From NCBI RefSeq assembly GCF_900114315.1, contig NZ_FOSQ01000008.1:186001-250000 (forward strand): a stretch of 64,000 bases of DNA. The letters are read 5' to 3'. The notes under the pieces were generated by a model. It worked only from the letters and a program-made list of their open reading frames with translations. It had not been told where the DNA came from and did no database searches. The DNA is from Falsiroseomonas stagni DSM 19981 (lineage in GTDB: Bacteria > Pseudomonadota > Alphaproteobacteria > Acetobacterales > Acetobacteraceae). This document shows positions 19,031 to 27,106 of the stretch, in pieces. Made by a program: the position numbers and the translations under genes. Position 1 is the first letter of the stretch. The number at the start of each line of letters is the position of its first letter.

Positions 19031-19834
19031 TCAGGCGGGCTGCGGCACGGGCGTGGCCTCGCCACGGAAGAAGCTCAGCCGGTTCTCCCGCGCCCAGTCC
19101 ACCAGTTCGAACCTGCCATCGGCGTGTTCCACCAGCGCGGTGCAGCTCTCCACCCAGTCGCCATCGTTCATGTAGAGGATGCCCTGCACCTCCCGCATCT
19201 CCGCATGGTGGATGTGGCCGCAGACCACGCCATCCAGCCCGCGCCGCCGCGCTTCCTGCGCCAGCGCCACCTCGAAGCGATCGATCGCCGCCACCGCGCC
19301 CTTCACCTGGCGCTTCAGCCATTGCGACAGCGACCAGTAGGGATAGCCGAAGCGCCGGCGCGCCGCGTTGAACCAGCGATTCGCGGCCAGCGCCGCGTCA
19401 TAGGCCCAGTCGCCGAGATGGGCGATGAACTTGGCGTAGCGCACCACGCTGTCGAATTCATCGCCATGGATCACCAGCAGGCGCCGCCCATCCGCCGTGC
19501 GGTGCACCGCTTCCTGCGCCAGGCGGATACCCGCGAATTCCAGGCCGATCCAGGCACGGAACATCTCGTCATGGTTGCCGGGGATGTAGGTCACTTCCGT
19601 CCCCGATCGCGCCATGCGCAGCACCAGGCGGATCACCTCGTCATGCTCGGCGTCCCAGTACCAGGATTTGCGCAGCCGCCAGCCATCGACGATGTCGCCG
19701 ACAAGGTAGAGCCTCTCGCACTCCACGGACCGCAGGAACTGCGCCACGAAATCCGCGCGGCAGCCGCGGGTGCCGAGATGCAGGTCCGAGAGGAACACCG
19801 TCCGGTAGCGCCGCTTCGTCTCGGTTCCATTCAT
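19031..19834 (-). CDS. LpxH-like calcineurin-type metallophosphoesterase
   Basis: This 267-residue protein carries the dinuclear-metal motifs SDLHLG (near residue 16), GDIVDGW, GNHDE, HGDEFD and GHIHH. It resembles UDP-2,3-diacylglucosamine diphosphatase (LpxH/YbbF-type) proteins. However, alphaproteobacteria usually make lipid A with the unrelated LpxI, so this enzyme may act on another lipid-linked phosphate, perhaps a substrate or product of the adjacent glycosyltransferase. ATG at 19834. Confidence 0.85.
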   Translation of the reverse strand: MNGTETKRRYRTVFLSDLHLGTRGCRADFVAQFLRSVECERLYLVGDIVDGWRLRKSWYWDAEHDEVIRLVLRMARSGTEVTYIPGNHDEMFRAWIGLEFAGIRLAQEAVHRTADGRRLLVIHGDEFDSVVRYAKFIAHLGDWAYDAALAANRWFNAARRRFGYPYWSLSQWLKRQVKGAVAAIDRFEVALAQEARRRGLDGVVCGHIHHAEMREVQGILYMNDGDWVESCTALVEHADGRFELVDWARENRLSFFRGEATPVPQPA

Positions 19835-20071
19835 GCGTCAGCGCCTCGCGATCTTGCAGTTCGTGCCGGCCCGGCAAGGCCAGCGCCACGCGCAACGCGC
19901 CGATCGGCCTGCCGTTGCGCGACCGCGCTGTATCGCGCCCGCACCGCGCGCGACGTGAATCTTGCATGAAGGCCGAGGCAGGACGCGCCATGGCACGATG
20001 CGCCGCGCGCATGTCACGCCTCCGTCAACACACCGACCGCGAATCGTCACGGCCACGCGCGACAAGACCGC

Positions 20072-20959
20072 ATGCTCGTCATCTTCAACCCGGCCGCGGG
20101 CGCCGGCCGCCGGCGGCGCCTGTCGCGCGCCATCGACTGGCTGTGCCGCGAAGGCCTGCCGCCGGACATCGCGGAAACGCGCGCCCCTGGCGATGCGCGG
20201 CGGATCGCGGCGGATGCCGCCGCGGGCGGCCGGCGCATCATCGTCGCCGCTGGCGGCGATGGCACCATCGCGGAGGTCGCGGCCGGCATCGCTGGCAGCG
20301 CGGCCACGCTGGGCATCCTGCCGCTCGGCACCGCCAATGTGCTGGCCTGGGAACTCGGCCTGCCATCGGCGCCGGAGGAAGCGGCCGCCGTACTGGCCGG
20401 CGGCCAGCGCCGCCTGGTCTGGCCCGGCATCATCACCGATGAGGCCGGTGGCCAGCGGCTTTTCGTGCAGATGGCCGGTGCCGGCTTCGATGCGGCCGTG
20501 GTGCGGGATCTCGACCTCGGCCTGAAGCGGCGGCTCGGCCGCACCGCCTATGTGATCCAGGCGATGCGGGAAGTGGCGCGCCATCCCTTCACCCCGATCG
20601 AGGCCGTGATCGACGGCGCGCCGCATCGCGCCACCAGCGTCATCGTCACGAAGGGGCGGCTCTATGCCGGGCGCCACCTGCTGGCCCCGGCCGCCCGGCC
20701 CCGGTCGCCGGGCTTCCAGGTGGCGCTCTTCGCCGGCACCGGCCCGGCCTCGATCGTGCTGGCGGGGCTGGCGCTGCCGCTCGGCCTGCTGCCGCGGCTG
20801 CCGGGGCTGTCCATCCGGCCGGCCAGCCGGATCAGCCTGGCCGGCGCCGGCGTGGCCTTGCAGGCCGATGGCGATCCCGCCGGCACCCTGCCCGTCCGGA
20901 TCGAGGACGCGCCCGTCGCGCTGCCGGTGCTGATGCCCGCCCGCAGCCCGGCCCGTTGA
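20072..20959 (+). CDS. Diacylglycerol / lipid kinase (YegS-DagK family)
   Basis: The 295-residue protein has the catalytic-domain motifs of the DAGK/sphingosine-kinase family: VIFNPAAGAGRR at the N-terminus, VAAGGDGTIAEVAAG near residue 65 and ILPLGTANVLAWELG near residue 87. The C-terminal beta-sandwich domain ends in a Gly/Asp-containing VALQADGDPAG. It should phosphorylate a membrane lipid on the cytosolic face. It is divergent from the phosphoesterase and glycosyltransferase pair, so all three may act on related lipids. Confidence 0.9.
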   Translation: MLVIFNPAAGAGRRRRLSRAIDWLCREGLPPDIAETRAPGDARRIAADAAAGGRRIIVAAGGDGTIAEVAAGIAGSAATLGILPLGTANVLAWELGLPSAPEEAAAVLAGGQRRLVWPGIITDEAGGQRLFVQMAGAGFDAAVVRDLDLGLKRRLGRTAYVIQAMREVARHPFTPIEAVIDGAPHRATSVIVTKGRLYAGRHLLAPAARPRSPGFQVALFAGTGPASIVLAGLALPLGLLPRLPGLSIRPASRISLAGAGVALQADGDPAGTLPVRIEDAPVALPVLMPARSPAR

Positions 20960-21015
20960 TCGGCGGGCCGCCGGCCGGGGGCATTCAGCCTTCCTTCAGC
21001 GGGAAGGCCCTAGGG

Positions 21016-21468
21016 ATGGCAGTCCATCGCCGCCGGGAACCGCGCCACGCCATGCCGAAGGAGGTCCGCCACATCCTCTTCACGCCGGAGGAGTTGCTCC
21101 GCGCGGTCATGGAGCAGGCGATGAAGGGCCGCCCCACCCCGGCCCAGACGACGGACAGCTTCCACCTGGAACTCGCCGCCGACCCGCGTGGCGATGTCGT
21201 GGCGCGGATCGTCCGCCGCCGCGCCGGCGGCCGGTCCACCATGTCCTGGGAGGTGTCGCGCCAGGAACTGCACCAGGTGCTGCTGACGCTGTGCCGGGGC
21301 GCGCGAATCCCGCTGCCCGTGCGCGGCGACAAGCGCCTCGGCCTGTCCGGCGCCAATCTCTGCCTGACCGTCGTGACGGGCGCCCATCCAGGCCCGCCGC
21401 TGGTGGGCGACGGCAGCATCCGCTACGCGGACCCTGAACTGGAGCCCTTCATGCCGGTGCCGGTGTAG
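21016..21468 (+). CDS. Conserved hypothetical protein
   Basis: This 150-residue soluble protein is not assigned to a family with a known function. Its core begins PKEVRHILFTPEELLRAVMEQ and continues with DSFHLELAADPRGDVVARIV and TMSWEVSRQELHQVLLTLCRGARIPLP. The ATG at 21016 has GGAAGG eight bases upstream; ATG at 21052 is the alternative. It follows the lipid kinase gene on the same strand. No membrane segment or signal peptide is visible. Confidence 0.6.
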   Translation: MAVHRRREPRHAMPKEVRHILFTPEELLRAVMEQAMKGRPTPAQTTDSFHLELAADPRGDVVARIVRRRAGGRSTMSWEVSRQELHQVLLTLCRGARIPLPVRGDKRLGLSGANLCLTVVTGAHPGPPLVGDGSIRYADPELEPFMPVPV

Positions 21469-21472
21469 CCCT

Positions 21473-21664
21473 TCAGGCCACGCCCTCGCGGGAGAGGGCG
21501 ATCATCGCGGCGCCGAGCCCCGCACCCAGCGACACCAGCCCGAACCCCGCCGCGGTGGCGATGCCCGCGACGCCAAACCCCATGGCCGGCACCAGCGCCA
21601 GCGCCACGGTGGACATGCCGGCCAGGGCGGTGAAACCGGCCAGGAGGCAGAGGGCGATCAGCAT
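21473..21664 (-). CDS. Small hydrophobic membrane protein
   Basis: A 63-residue, almost entirely hydrophobic protein with two probable transmembrane helices (LIALCLLAGFTALAGMSTVA and a Gly/Ala-rich second helix). A GGAGG site lies 7 bases before the ATG at 21664, which is the main reason to call it. It is convergent with the preceding gene. Function unknown. Confidence 0.5.
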   Translation of the reverse strand: MLIALCLLAGFTALAGMSTVALALVPAMGFGVAGIATAAGFGLVSLGAGLGAAMIALSREGVA

Positions 21665-21842
21665 GGCGGCACCTCCTCGGTGACAGGGGCTCAATGCCAG
21701 GCGGCCCGGGGTAGGGCGAAACATGGCGACAGATTGTCGTATACGCCTTTTTTCCGCCATGTTCCAACCACGAAAATGGGAGGCACCCTGGGGCACCTCC
21801 CTGTCCTGGAACCTCCGCCAGGCCGCCCCGAAGGCCGACGAC

Positions 21843-21928
21843 CGTCAGCCCGCTGCGACCCCCAGGTCGTCAGCCCGCTGCGACCCCCAGGTCGTCAGCA
21901 CGCTGCGACCCCCAGGTCGTCAGCCCGC
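21843..21928. repeat. 25-bp tandem repeat, three full copies plus a partial
   Basis: Units at 21843-21867, 21868-21892 and 21893-21917 are identical apart from one C-to-A change in the third. A fourth, partial copy (from 21918) runs into the 3' end of the binding-protein gene and supplies its stop codon. Head-to-tail units without unique spacers exclude CRISPR. The likely origin is slippage or duplication of the gene end. Confidence 0.9.
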
Positions 21929-22954
21929 CGCGGCGGGGAAGCGCAGTTGGTCGGCCGGCGGCAGGAATTGCGGCATGTAGAAATCCTCCGCCGCCAGCGT
22001 CGCGCTGATGTTGAAGGCGGTACGGATCGTCTCGATGGAGGCCTGGACGCGCGGCATCGGCAGGTTGCCGAAGCCGCCGGACAGCACTTCCGGCGTGCGC
22101 ACGAATTCGAAATTGGCCGCCAGGCGTTCCTTCTCCAGCGCCACCGGCGCCGTCGCGTCGCGCCGCACCAGGGCCGCGATGGCCGCATCCGGGTCGCGCA
22201 GCGCATCCAGGTGGCCGCGGATGATGGCGCGGATCATGCCGGTCACGATGCGCGGATTGGCGTCCGCGTAGCTCTTCCGCACCTGCAGGCCGGTGGACAG
22301 CAGCGACACGCCGAAGCTGGAATAGCGCATCACCACGATATCCGCGCGCGGCACGCCGAGTGCCAGCAGGCTGAACACGCCCGACGTCTCGAACCCCGTG
22401 ATGGCATCGGCATCGCCCCGCGCCAGCATCGGCTCCCGCAGCTGCGGCGTGACGGTGATCCAGGTGATCCGCGCGGTGTCGATGGAGGTGGCGCGCGCGA
22501 AGGCCGGGAAGAACTGGCGGCCGCCATCGGTTTCCGGCGCCGCGACGCGCTTGCCTTCGAGGTCCTTCGGATTGCGGATGCCGGTGCGCCGCAGCGTGAT
22601 GGCCGATAGCGGGCTGCCTTGTGCCAGCACGAAGGGGCAGATCACGTCGGTGCCGGGCTGGGTCAGCCGCAGGCGGATGGTGGCGGAGATGTCGCCCACG
22701 CCGAATTCATAGGCGCCGGAGGCGATCTTCACCGGCACGTCGCCCGCGCCGAAGCCGCGGTCGATGGTGACGGCGAGCCCTTCGTCCCGGTAGTAGCCCC
22801 GTTCCAGCGCCAGCAGGTAGGGCGCCTGCGGCCCCTGGAAGGCCCAGTCCAGCGAGAAGCGGATGGGGGTCAGCGCGCCCTGTGCGCCCGCGATCCGGGG
22901 GGTGGCGAGCAGGCCGCCGGCGGCGGCCAGCAGCGTGCGTCGGGTGGTGGTCAT
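21920..22954 (-). CDS. NMT1/SsuA-type ABC substrate-binding protein, module 2
   Basis: This 344-residue binding protein is a paralogue of the one at 11878-12900. Shared landmarks are RFSLDWAFQGPQAPYLLAL, DRGFGAGDVPVKIASGAYEF, NPKDLEGKRVAAPETDGG, QLREPMLARGDADAITGF and KSYADANPRIV. The start is a Tat-like MTTTRRTLLAAAGG, with AGGAGAGG upstream of the ATG at 22954. It diverges from a Rieske oxygenase gene at 23262. No cognate permease or ATPase is nearby. The substrate is presumably related to that of the oxygenase. Confidence 0.88.
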   Translation of the reverse strand: MTTTRRTLLAAAGGLLATPRIAGAQGALTPIRFSLDWAFQGPQAPYLLALERGYYRDEGLAVTIDRGFGAGDVPVKIASGAYEFGVGDISATIRLRLTQPGTDVICPFVLAQGSPLSAITLRRTGIRNPKDLEGKRVAAPETDGGRQFFPAFARATSIDTARITWITVTPQLREPMLARGDADAITGFETSGVFSLLALGVPRADIVVMRYSSFGVSLLSTGLQVRKSYADANPRIVTGMIRAIIRGHLDALRDPDAAIAALVRRDATAPVALEKERLAANFEFVRTPEVLSGGFGNLPMPRVQASIETIRTAFNISATLAAEDFYMPQFLPPADQLRFPAAAG

Positions 22955-23027
22955 GATCCGCCTCTCCTGCGCGGCCGTTTGCCGGCCGTTGGTTTCGGGG
23001 ATGGCGAAGCAATGGGCGTGCCGGTCT

Positions 23028-23151
23028 GGCAGGGGGGGCGCTGCTCCCCCTGCCAGGGTCCAGCGGGCCCCTGGACCGCGGCGTTCTTGCTGATGGTCCA
23101 GGGGGGTCTCCCCCCTGGCGGATGGGGTGTGGGGAAGGCAGCGCCTTCCCC
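23028..23151 (+). repeat. Dispersed two-hairpin element, copy 3 (plus extra hairpin)
   Basis: The core is a CCAGGGGG / CCCCCTGG hairpin (23098-23105 and 23111-23118), a CGGATGGGGTG linker and GGGGAAGGC / GCCTTCCCC (23131-23139 and 23143-23151). An additional 9-bp hairpin (23028-23036 / 23046-23054) precedes it. The core is about 50/55 identical to the reverse complement of the copy at 24309, so the Rieske gene in between is bracketed by inverted copies. Confidence 0.8.
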
Positions 23152-23261
23152 ACCAACCGCCCCATCCCGCGCCATCCGGCCCAGTCTTTATGCAGAATCT
23201 CCGCTGATATGCGCCCTCTGCCTCCATCCCAGGCTGGCACACCCATTGCCTCGCCCCCCGC

Positions 23262-24299
23262 ATGGTCCCGACCCGTCAAAAGCTGCTCCGCCGCTTCTGG
23301 TATCCCGTGATGCCGGACGCTTCCCTCCCCACCGGCAAGCCCGTGCCCTTCACCCTGCTGGGGCAGGAGATCGTGCTGTGGCGCGCCCAGGCCGGCGCCC
23401 CCGCCGCCATCGCGGATCGCTGCCCGCATCGCGGCGCGAAACTCTCGCTGGGCTTCATCGACGCGCAAGCGCCGGAGGGGCCGGCGTTGGGCTGCCCCTA
23501 TCACGGCTGGGCCTTCGGCGCGGATGGCCGCTGCGTGAAGGTGCCGCAGGCGCATGACCCGACGCGCGGCCTGAAATCCGGCGCCAAGGGCCACCACGCG
23601 GCCTCCCGCTACGGCTGGATCTGGGTGGCGCTGGAAGACCCGCTCTACCCCATCCCTGAAATCCAGGAAGCCGCCGACCCCGCCTTCCGCCAGATCGACG
23701 AGTTCCATGAGGAATGGGCCGTCTCCGGCCTGCGCCTGATGGAGAACAGCTTCGACATGGCGCATATCAGCTACGTCCATGCCGAGACCTTCGGCATCCT
23801 GGAGGACCCCCGCCCCGCCCCCGTCGCGATCGAGCATACCGACTGGGGCTTCATCATGCGCGGCGAGGCGCCGGTGGCGAACCGCGGCATCTCCAAGGAC
23901 CTCATCAAGGGCGCCGGCGACCGCACGGTCCGCATCATCGAAGGCCGCTGGTTCATGCCCTTCATGCGCGCCAGCCGCATCGACTACCCCACCGGGCTGA
24001 CCCATGTGCTGGTTACCGCCGCGACGCCCATCGACGACCGCCGCAGCCAGATCTGCCAATGGGTCTATCGCAACGACACCGAAGCCGAATCACCCGCCGC
24101 GAAGGTCATCGCCTTCGACCGCGCCGTGACGATCGAGGACAAGCACGTGCTGGAAAGTACGACCTGGGACGTGCCGCTGACCATGTCGGAGGAACTGCAC
24201 ATGCCCTCCGACAAGCCGGGCATCGAGATGCGGCGGCGGCTGCTGGCGCTGCTGGAAGAGCATGGGGAAGCCGAGGCGCGGATGCCCGTCGACGCGTGA
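23262..24299 (+). CDS. Rieske (2Fe-2S) non-heme iron oxygenase alpha subunit, module 2
   Basis: A 345-residue Rieske oxygenase related to the one at 12915-13952. Ligands are C54-x-H56 and C78-x2-H81 (CPYHGWAFG). The inter-ligand loop is five residues longer than in module 1. The catalytic iron motif is NSFDMAHISYVH. The start ATG at 23262 is followed immediately by the family-typical RRFWYPVMP. It diverges from its partner binding-protein gene, while in module 1 the two genes are co-directional. No reductase is adjacent. The substrate is unknown; the VanA-like demethylase/hydroxylase group is the nearest guess. Confidence 0.9.
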   Translation: MVPTRQKLLRRFWYPVMPDASLPTGKPVPFTLLGQEIVLWRAQAGAPAAIADRCPHRGAKLSLGFIDAQAPEGPALGCPYHGWAFGADGRCVKVPQAHDPTRGLKSGAKGHHAASRYGWIWVALEDPLYPIPEIQEAADPAFRQIDEFHEEWAVSGLRLMENSFDMAHISYVHAETFGILEDPRPAPVAIEHTDWGFIMRGEAPVANRGISKDLIKGAGDRTVRIIEGRWFMPFMRASRIDYPTGLTHVLVTAATPIDDRRSQICQWVYRNDTEAESPAAKVIAFDRAVTIEDKHVLESTTWDVPLTMSEELHMPSDKPGIEMRRRLLALLEEHGEAEARMPVDA

Positions 24300-24308
24300 C
24301 AAACACAG

Positions 24309-24360
24309 GGAAGGCGCTGCCTTCCGCCCACCCCATCCGCCAGGGGCGTGACGCCCCTGG
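24309..24360 (-). repeat. Dispersed two-hairpin element, copy 4 (inverted)
   Basis: GGAAGGC / GCCTTCC (24309-24315 and 24319-24325), a CACCCCATCCG linker, and CCAGGGGC / GCCCCTGG (24340-24347 and 24353-24360). It is the inverted counterpart of copy 3. The innermost base pair of the long stem is swapped from G-C to C-G, a compensatory change. It lies between convergent genes and could terminate both. Confidence 0.8.
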
Positions 24361-24372
24361 ACCGTCCTCAGT

Positions 24373-25305
24373 TCAATCCAGCGTGCCTGGGAAGTGGCAC
24401 GCTACGCGATGGTCCGTGCCGACCAGGGCGGGCACCTGCGCCGCGCAGTGCGCGACGGCCCGCGGGCAGCGCGTGCGGAAACGGCAGCCACTCGGCGGAT
24501 CGGCCGGGCTCGGCACCTCCCCCTTCAGCACGATCCGCGTCCGCCGCGCCTGGCCAGGCTCCGCCACCGCCGACAACAGCGCCTGGGTATAGGGATGCTG
24601 GGGCGCGCCGAAGATCGACTCCCGCGGCGCTTCCTCGACGACCTGGCCGAGATACATCACCGCCACACGCGGGGCCATGTGACGCACCGCGGCCAGATTG
24701 TGGCTGACGAACAGGCAGGCCAGGCCCAGCCTCTCCTGCAACTCCCGCAGCAGGTTCAGCACCTGCGCCTGGATCGAGACATCCAGCGCACTGGTCGGCT
24801 CGTCGCAGACCAGAAAGGCCGGCTCCGTCGCCAGGGCACGGGCAATCGCGATCCGCTGCCGCTGCCCGCCGCTGAACTCATGCGGATACCGCGCGGCGTG
24901 CTCCGGCAGCAGCCCCACCAGCTCCAGCAGGGCCGAGACGCGCGCGGCGCGCGATGCGCCATCGCCGATGCCATGCACGACCAGCGGCTCCGCCAGCAGC
25001 TGCGCGACACTCATCCGCGGATTGAGACTGCCGAAAGGATCCTGGAACACCACCCCCATGTCCCGCCGCAACGCGCGCATGGCACGCTCCGGCAGATGCG
25101 TGATGTCATCGCCCCGGAAGGCGAGCGTCCCGCCATCCGGCTCGATCAGCCGCAACACCAGCCGCGCCAGCGTCGATTTCCCGCAGCCGCTCTCCCCCAC
25201 GAGGCCCAGCGTCTCCCCGGCCCCGATCGCGAGATCGACGCCATCCACCGCCCGCACCCCACCAGCGAAGGTCTTTCTCAGGTCCCGCGCCACCAGCAGC
25301 GTCAT
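24373..25305 (-). CDS. Oligopeptide/dipeptide-type ABC transporter ATPase (DppF/OppF-like)
   Basis: The 310-residue ATPase has Walker [11 protein letters not shown]-loop [16 protein letters not shown], signature FSGGQRQR, Walker [13 protein letters not shown] and the oligopeptide-type C-terminal extension with [14 protein letters not shown], a cysteine cluster seen in Dpp/Opp ATPases. The ATG at 25305 overlaps the stop of the DppD-like gene (ATGA). It is the last cistron of the importer operon. Confidence 0.93.
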   Translation of the reverse strand: MTLLVARDLRKTFAGGVRAVDGVDLAIGAGETLGLVGESGCGKSTLARLVLRLIEPDGGTLAFRGDDITHLPERAMRALRRDMGVVFQDPFGSLNPRMSVAQLLAEPLVVHGIGDGASRAARVSALLELVGLLPEHAARYPHEFSGGQRQRIAIARALATEPAFLVCDEPTSALDVSIQAQVLNLLRELQERLGLACLFVSHNLAAVRHMAPRVAVMYLGQVVEEAPRESIFGAPQHPYTQALLSAVAEPGQARRTRIVLKGEVPSPADPPSGCRFRTRCPRAVAHCAAQVPALVGTDHRVACHFPGTLD

Positions 25306-26261
25306 GCGGCGTGCTCCGCGCGGATGCAGGCGGCCTGCGTGCCACCCGCAAGCGCCCGCAAGACCGGCGCTGCCGCCTCGCAAGCCGGGATCGCATGCGG
25401 ACAGCGCGGCGCGAAGCGGCAGCCCGGCGGGAAATCCGCCGGCGAGGGCACGACGCCCGCAATCGCCGGCAGCGTGCCGATCGGACCCTCCAGCCGCGGA
25501 ATCGCCGCCAGCAGCGCCTGGGTATAGGGATGCCCGGGCTCGGCGAAGATCGCGCCTGCATCGCCGGTCTCCGCCACGCGGCCGGCATACATCACCACCA
25601 CCCGCTCACAGATATCGGCCACCACGCCGAGGTCATGGGTGATGAGCAGCACCGCCATCCCGAATTCCTGCCGCAGCCCCCGCAGCAGGTCGAGGATGCC
25701 TGCCTGCACCGTCGCATCCAGCGCCGTCGTCGGCTCATCCGCCACCAGCAGCCGGGGCCGGCAGGCCAGGGCGATCGCGATCATCGCGCGCTGACGCATG
25801 CCGCCCGAGAGCTGATGCGGATACTCATCCACCCGCCGCTCGGCCGCCGCGACCTCCACGAGCTTCAGCAGCGAAACCGCTTCGTTATGGGCGCTGCGGC
25901 GATCCATCCCGCGGTGGTGGCGCAGCACCTCCGCGATCTGCTCCCCCACCGTTAGCACGGGGTTCAGCGACGCCATCGGTTCCTGGAAGATCATCGCCAT
26001 CCGCGCGCCCCGCATCTTCGCGAGTTCGCGCTCCGGCAAGCGGCTCACCTCCACATCCTCGAAGACGATCCGGCCGGAGGCGATCCGCCCGCCCGGCGGC
26101 AGCAGCCCCATCATCGCCAGCGCGGTCATCGACTTGCCGCTGCCGCTTTCGCCGACGATGCCCAGCACCTCGCCGGGCGCGATGTCGAAGCTCACGCCAT
26201 CCAGCACCTCGGTCTTCCCGAAGGCGACGGACAGCGCCTCGACCCTCAGCAGCGCGCTCAC
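25302..26261 (-). CDS. Oligopeptide/dipeptide-type ABC transporter ATPase (DppD/OppD-like)
   Basis: A 319-residue ATPase with Walker [28 protein letters not shown], signature LSGGMRQR, Walker [13 protein letters not shown] and the C-terminal extension [14 protein letters not shown]. It pairs with the DppF-like protein to form the nucleotide-binding heterodimer. Its start overlaps the upstream permease gene by four bases. Confidence 0.93.
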   Translation of the reverse strand: MSALLRVEALSVAFGKTEVLDGVSFDIAPGEVLGIVGESGSGKSMTALAMMGLLPPGGRIASGRIVFEDVEVSRLPERELAKMRGARMAMIFQEPMASLNPVLTVGEQIAEVLRHHRGMDRRSAHNEAVSLLKLVEVAAAERRVDEYPHQLSGGMRQRAMIAIALACRPRLLVADEPTTALDATVQAGILDLLRGLRQEFGMAVLLITHDLGVVADICERVVVMYAGRVAETGDAGAIFAEPGHPYTQALLAAIPRLEGPIGTLPAIAGVVPSPADFPPGCRFAPRCPHAIPACEAAAPVLRALAGGTQAACIRAEHAA

Positions 26262-27106
26262 CGGATCGCGGTCCGCAGCCGCGGGTCCAGCGCATCCCGC
26301 AACCCGTCGCCCATCAGGTTCAGCCCCAGCACCGTCATGGCGATCGCCACGCCCGGCACCAGGGAGATCCAGGGCGCTTCCTGGATGTAGTCGCGCCCAT
26401 CCGCGATGATGCCGCCGAGCGTCGGCGTCGGCGGCGGAGGCCCGACACCGAGGAAGCTCAGCACCGCCTCCGCCAGGATCGCGAGGGCGAAGACATAGGT
26501 CTGCTGCACCACCAGCGGCGCCATGGCGTTCGGCAATATGTGCCGCAGCAGCACCCGCGCCGGGGAGGCACCGATGGCGCGGGCACCCTCCACGAAGGGG
26601 AATTCCCGCACCACCATCACCCCCGCCCGCATCACCCGCGCCGTGCGCGGCGCATAGGCGATGGACAGCGCCAGGATGGCATTGACCTCCGACGGTCCCA
26701 GCGCCGCCGCCAGCGCAATGGCCAGCAGCACGGCGGGGAAGGCCATCAGCGCGTCCATGAAGCGCATCAGCGGCCCGTCCAGCCGCTTCACGAAGCCCGC
26801 CAGTGCGCCGATCGTGCCCCCCACCAGCGCGGTCAGCGCCGCGACACCCAGGCCGATGCGGAGCGAAACCTTCGCCCCGTGCAAGGTGCGCGACAGGATG
26901 TCCCGCCCGAAGCGGTCCGTGCCGAGCCAGAAGGTCTCGTCCGGTGCGCGGAAGCGCGTGCGGAAATTGTTGCGGAAGGGATCATGCGGTGCCAGCCACC
27001 AGGCGAAGACCGCGCAGAGCACGATGATCCCGAACAGCAGCGCCCCCCAGCGGAAGGAGGGATGCGCGATCAGCCGGGAAAGCGCGCCGGGTGCCTTACC
27101 GGCCAT
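26258..27106 (-). CDS. Oligopeptide/dipeptide-type ABC permease (DppC-like)
   Basis: A 282-residue inner-membrane permease with an N-terminal helix (GALLFGIIVLCAVFAWWLAP), the DppC landmark FWLGTDRFGRDILSRTLHGAK, and the EAA loop FVEGARAIGASPARVLLRHILPN that contacts the ATPases. The ATG at 27106 overlaps the end of the DppB-like gene by 11 bp, which favours coupled translation over the longer alternative start upstream. Confidence 0.92.
   Translation of the reverse strand: MAGKAPGALSRLIAHPSFRWGALLFGIIVLCAVFAWWLAPHDPFRNNFRTRFRAPDETFWLGTDRFGRDILSRTLHGAKVSLRIGLGVAALTALVGGTIGALAGFVKRLDGPLMRFMDALMAFPAVLLAIALAAALGPSEVNAILALSIAYAPRTARVMRAGVMVVREFPFVEGARAIGASPARVLLRHILPNAMAPLVVQQTYVFALAILAEAVLSFLGVGPPPPTPTLGGIIADGRDYIQEAPWISLVPGVAIAMTVLGLNLMGDGLRDALDPRLRTAIR

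Noticed and set aside
21843-21928. Possible CRISPR array
   Set aside because: The 25-bp units are directly adjacent with no unique spacers and there is no cas gene in the window.
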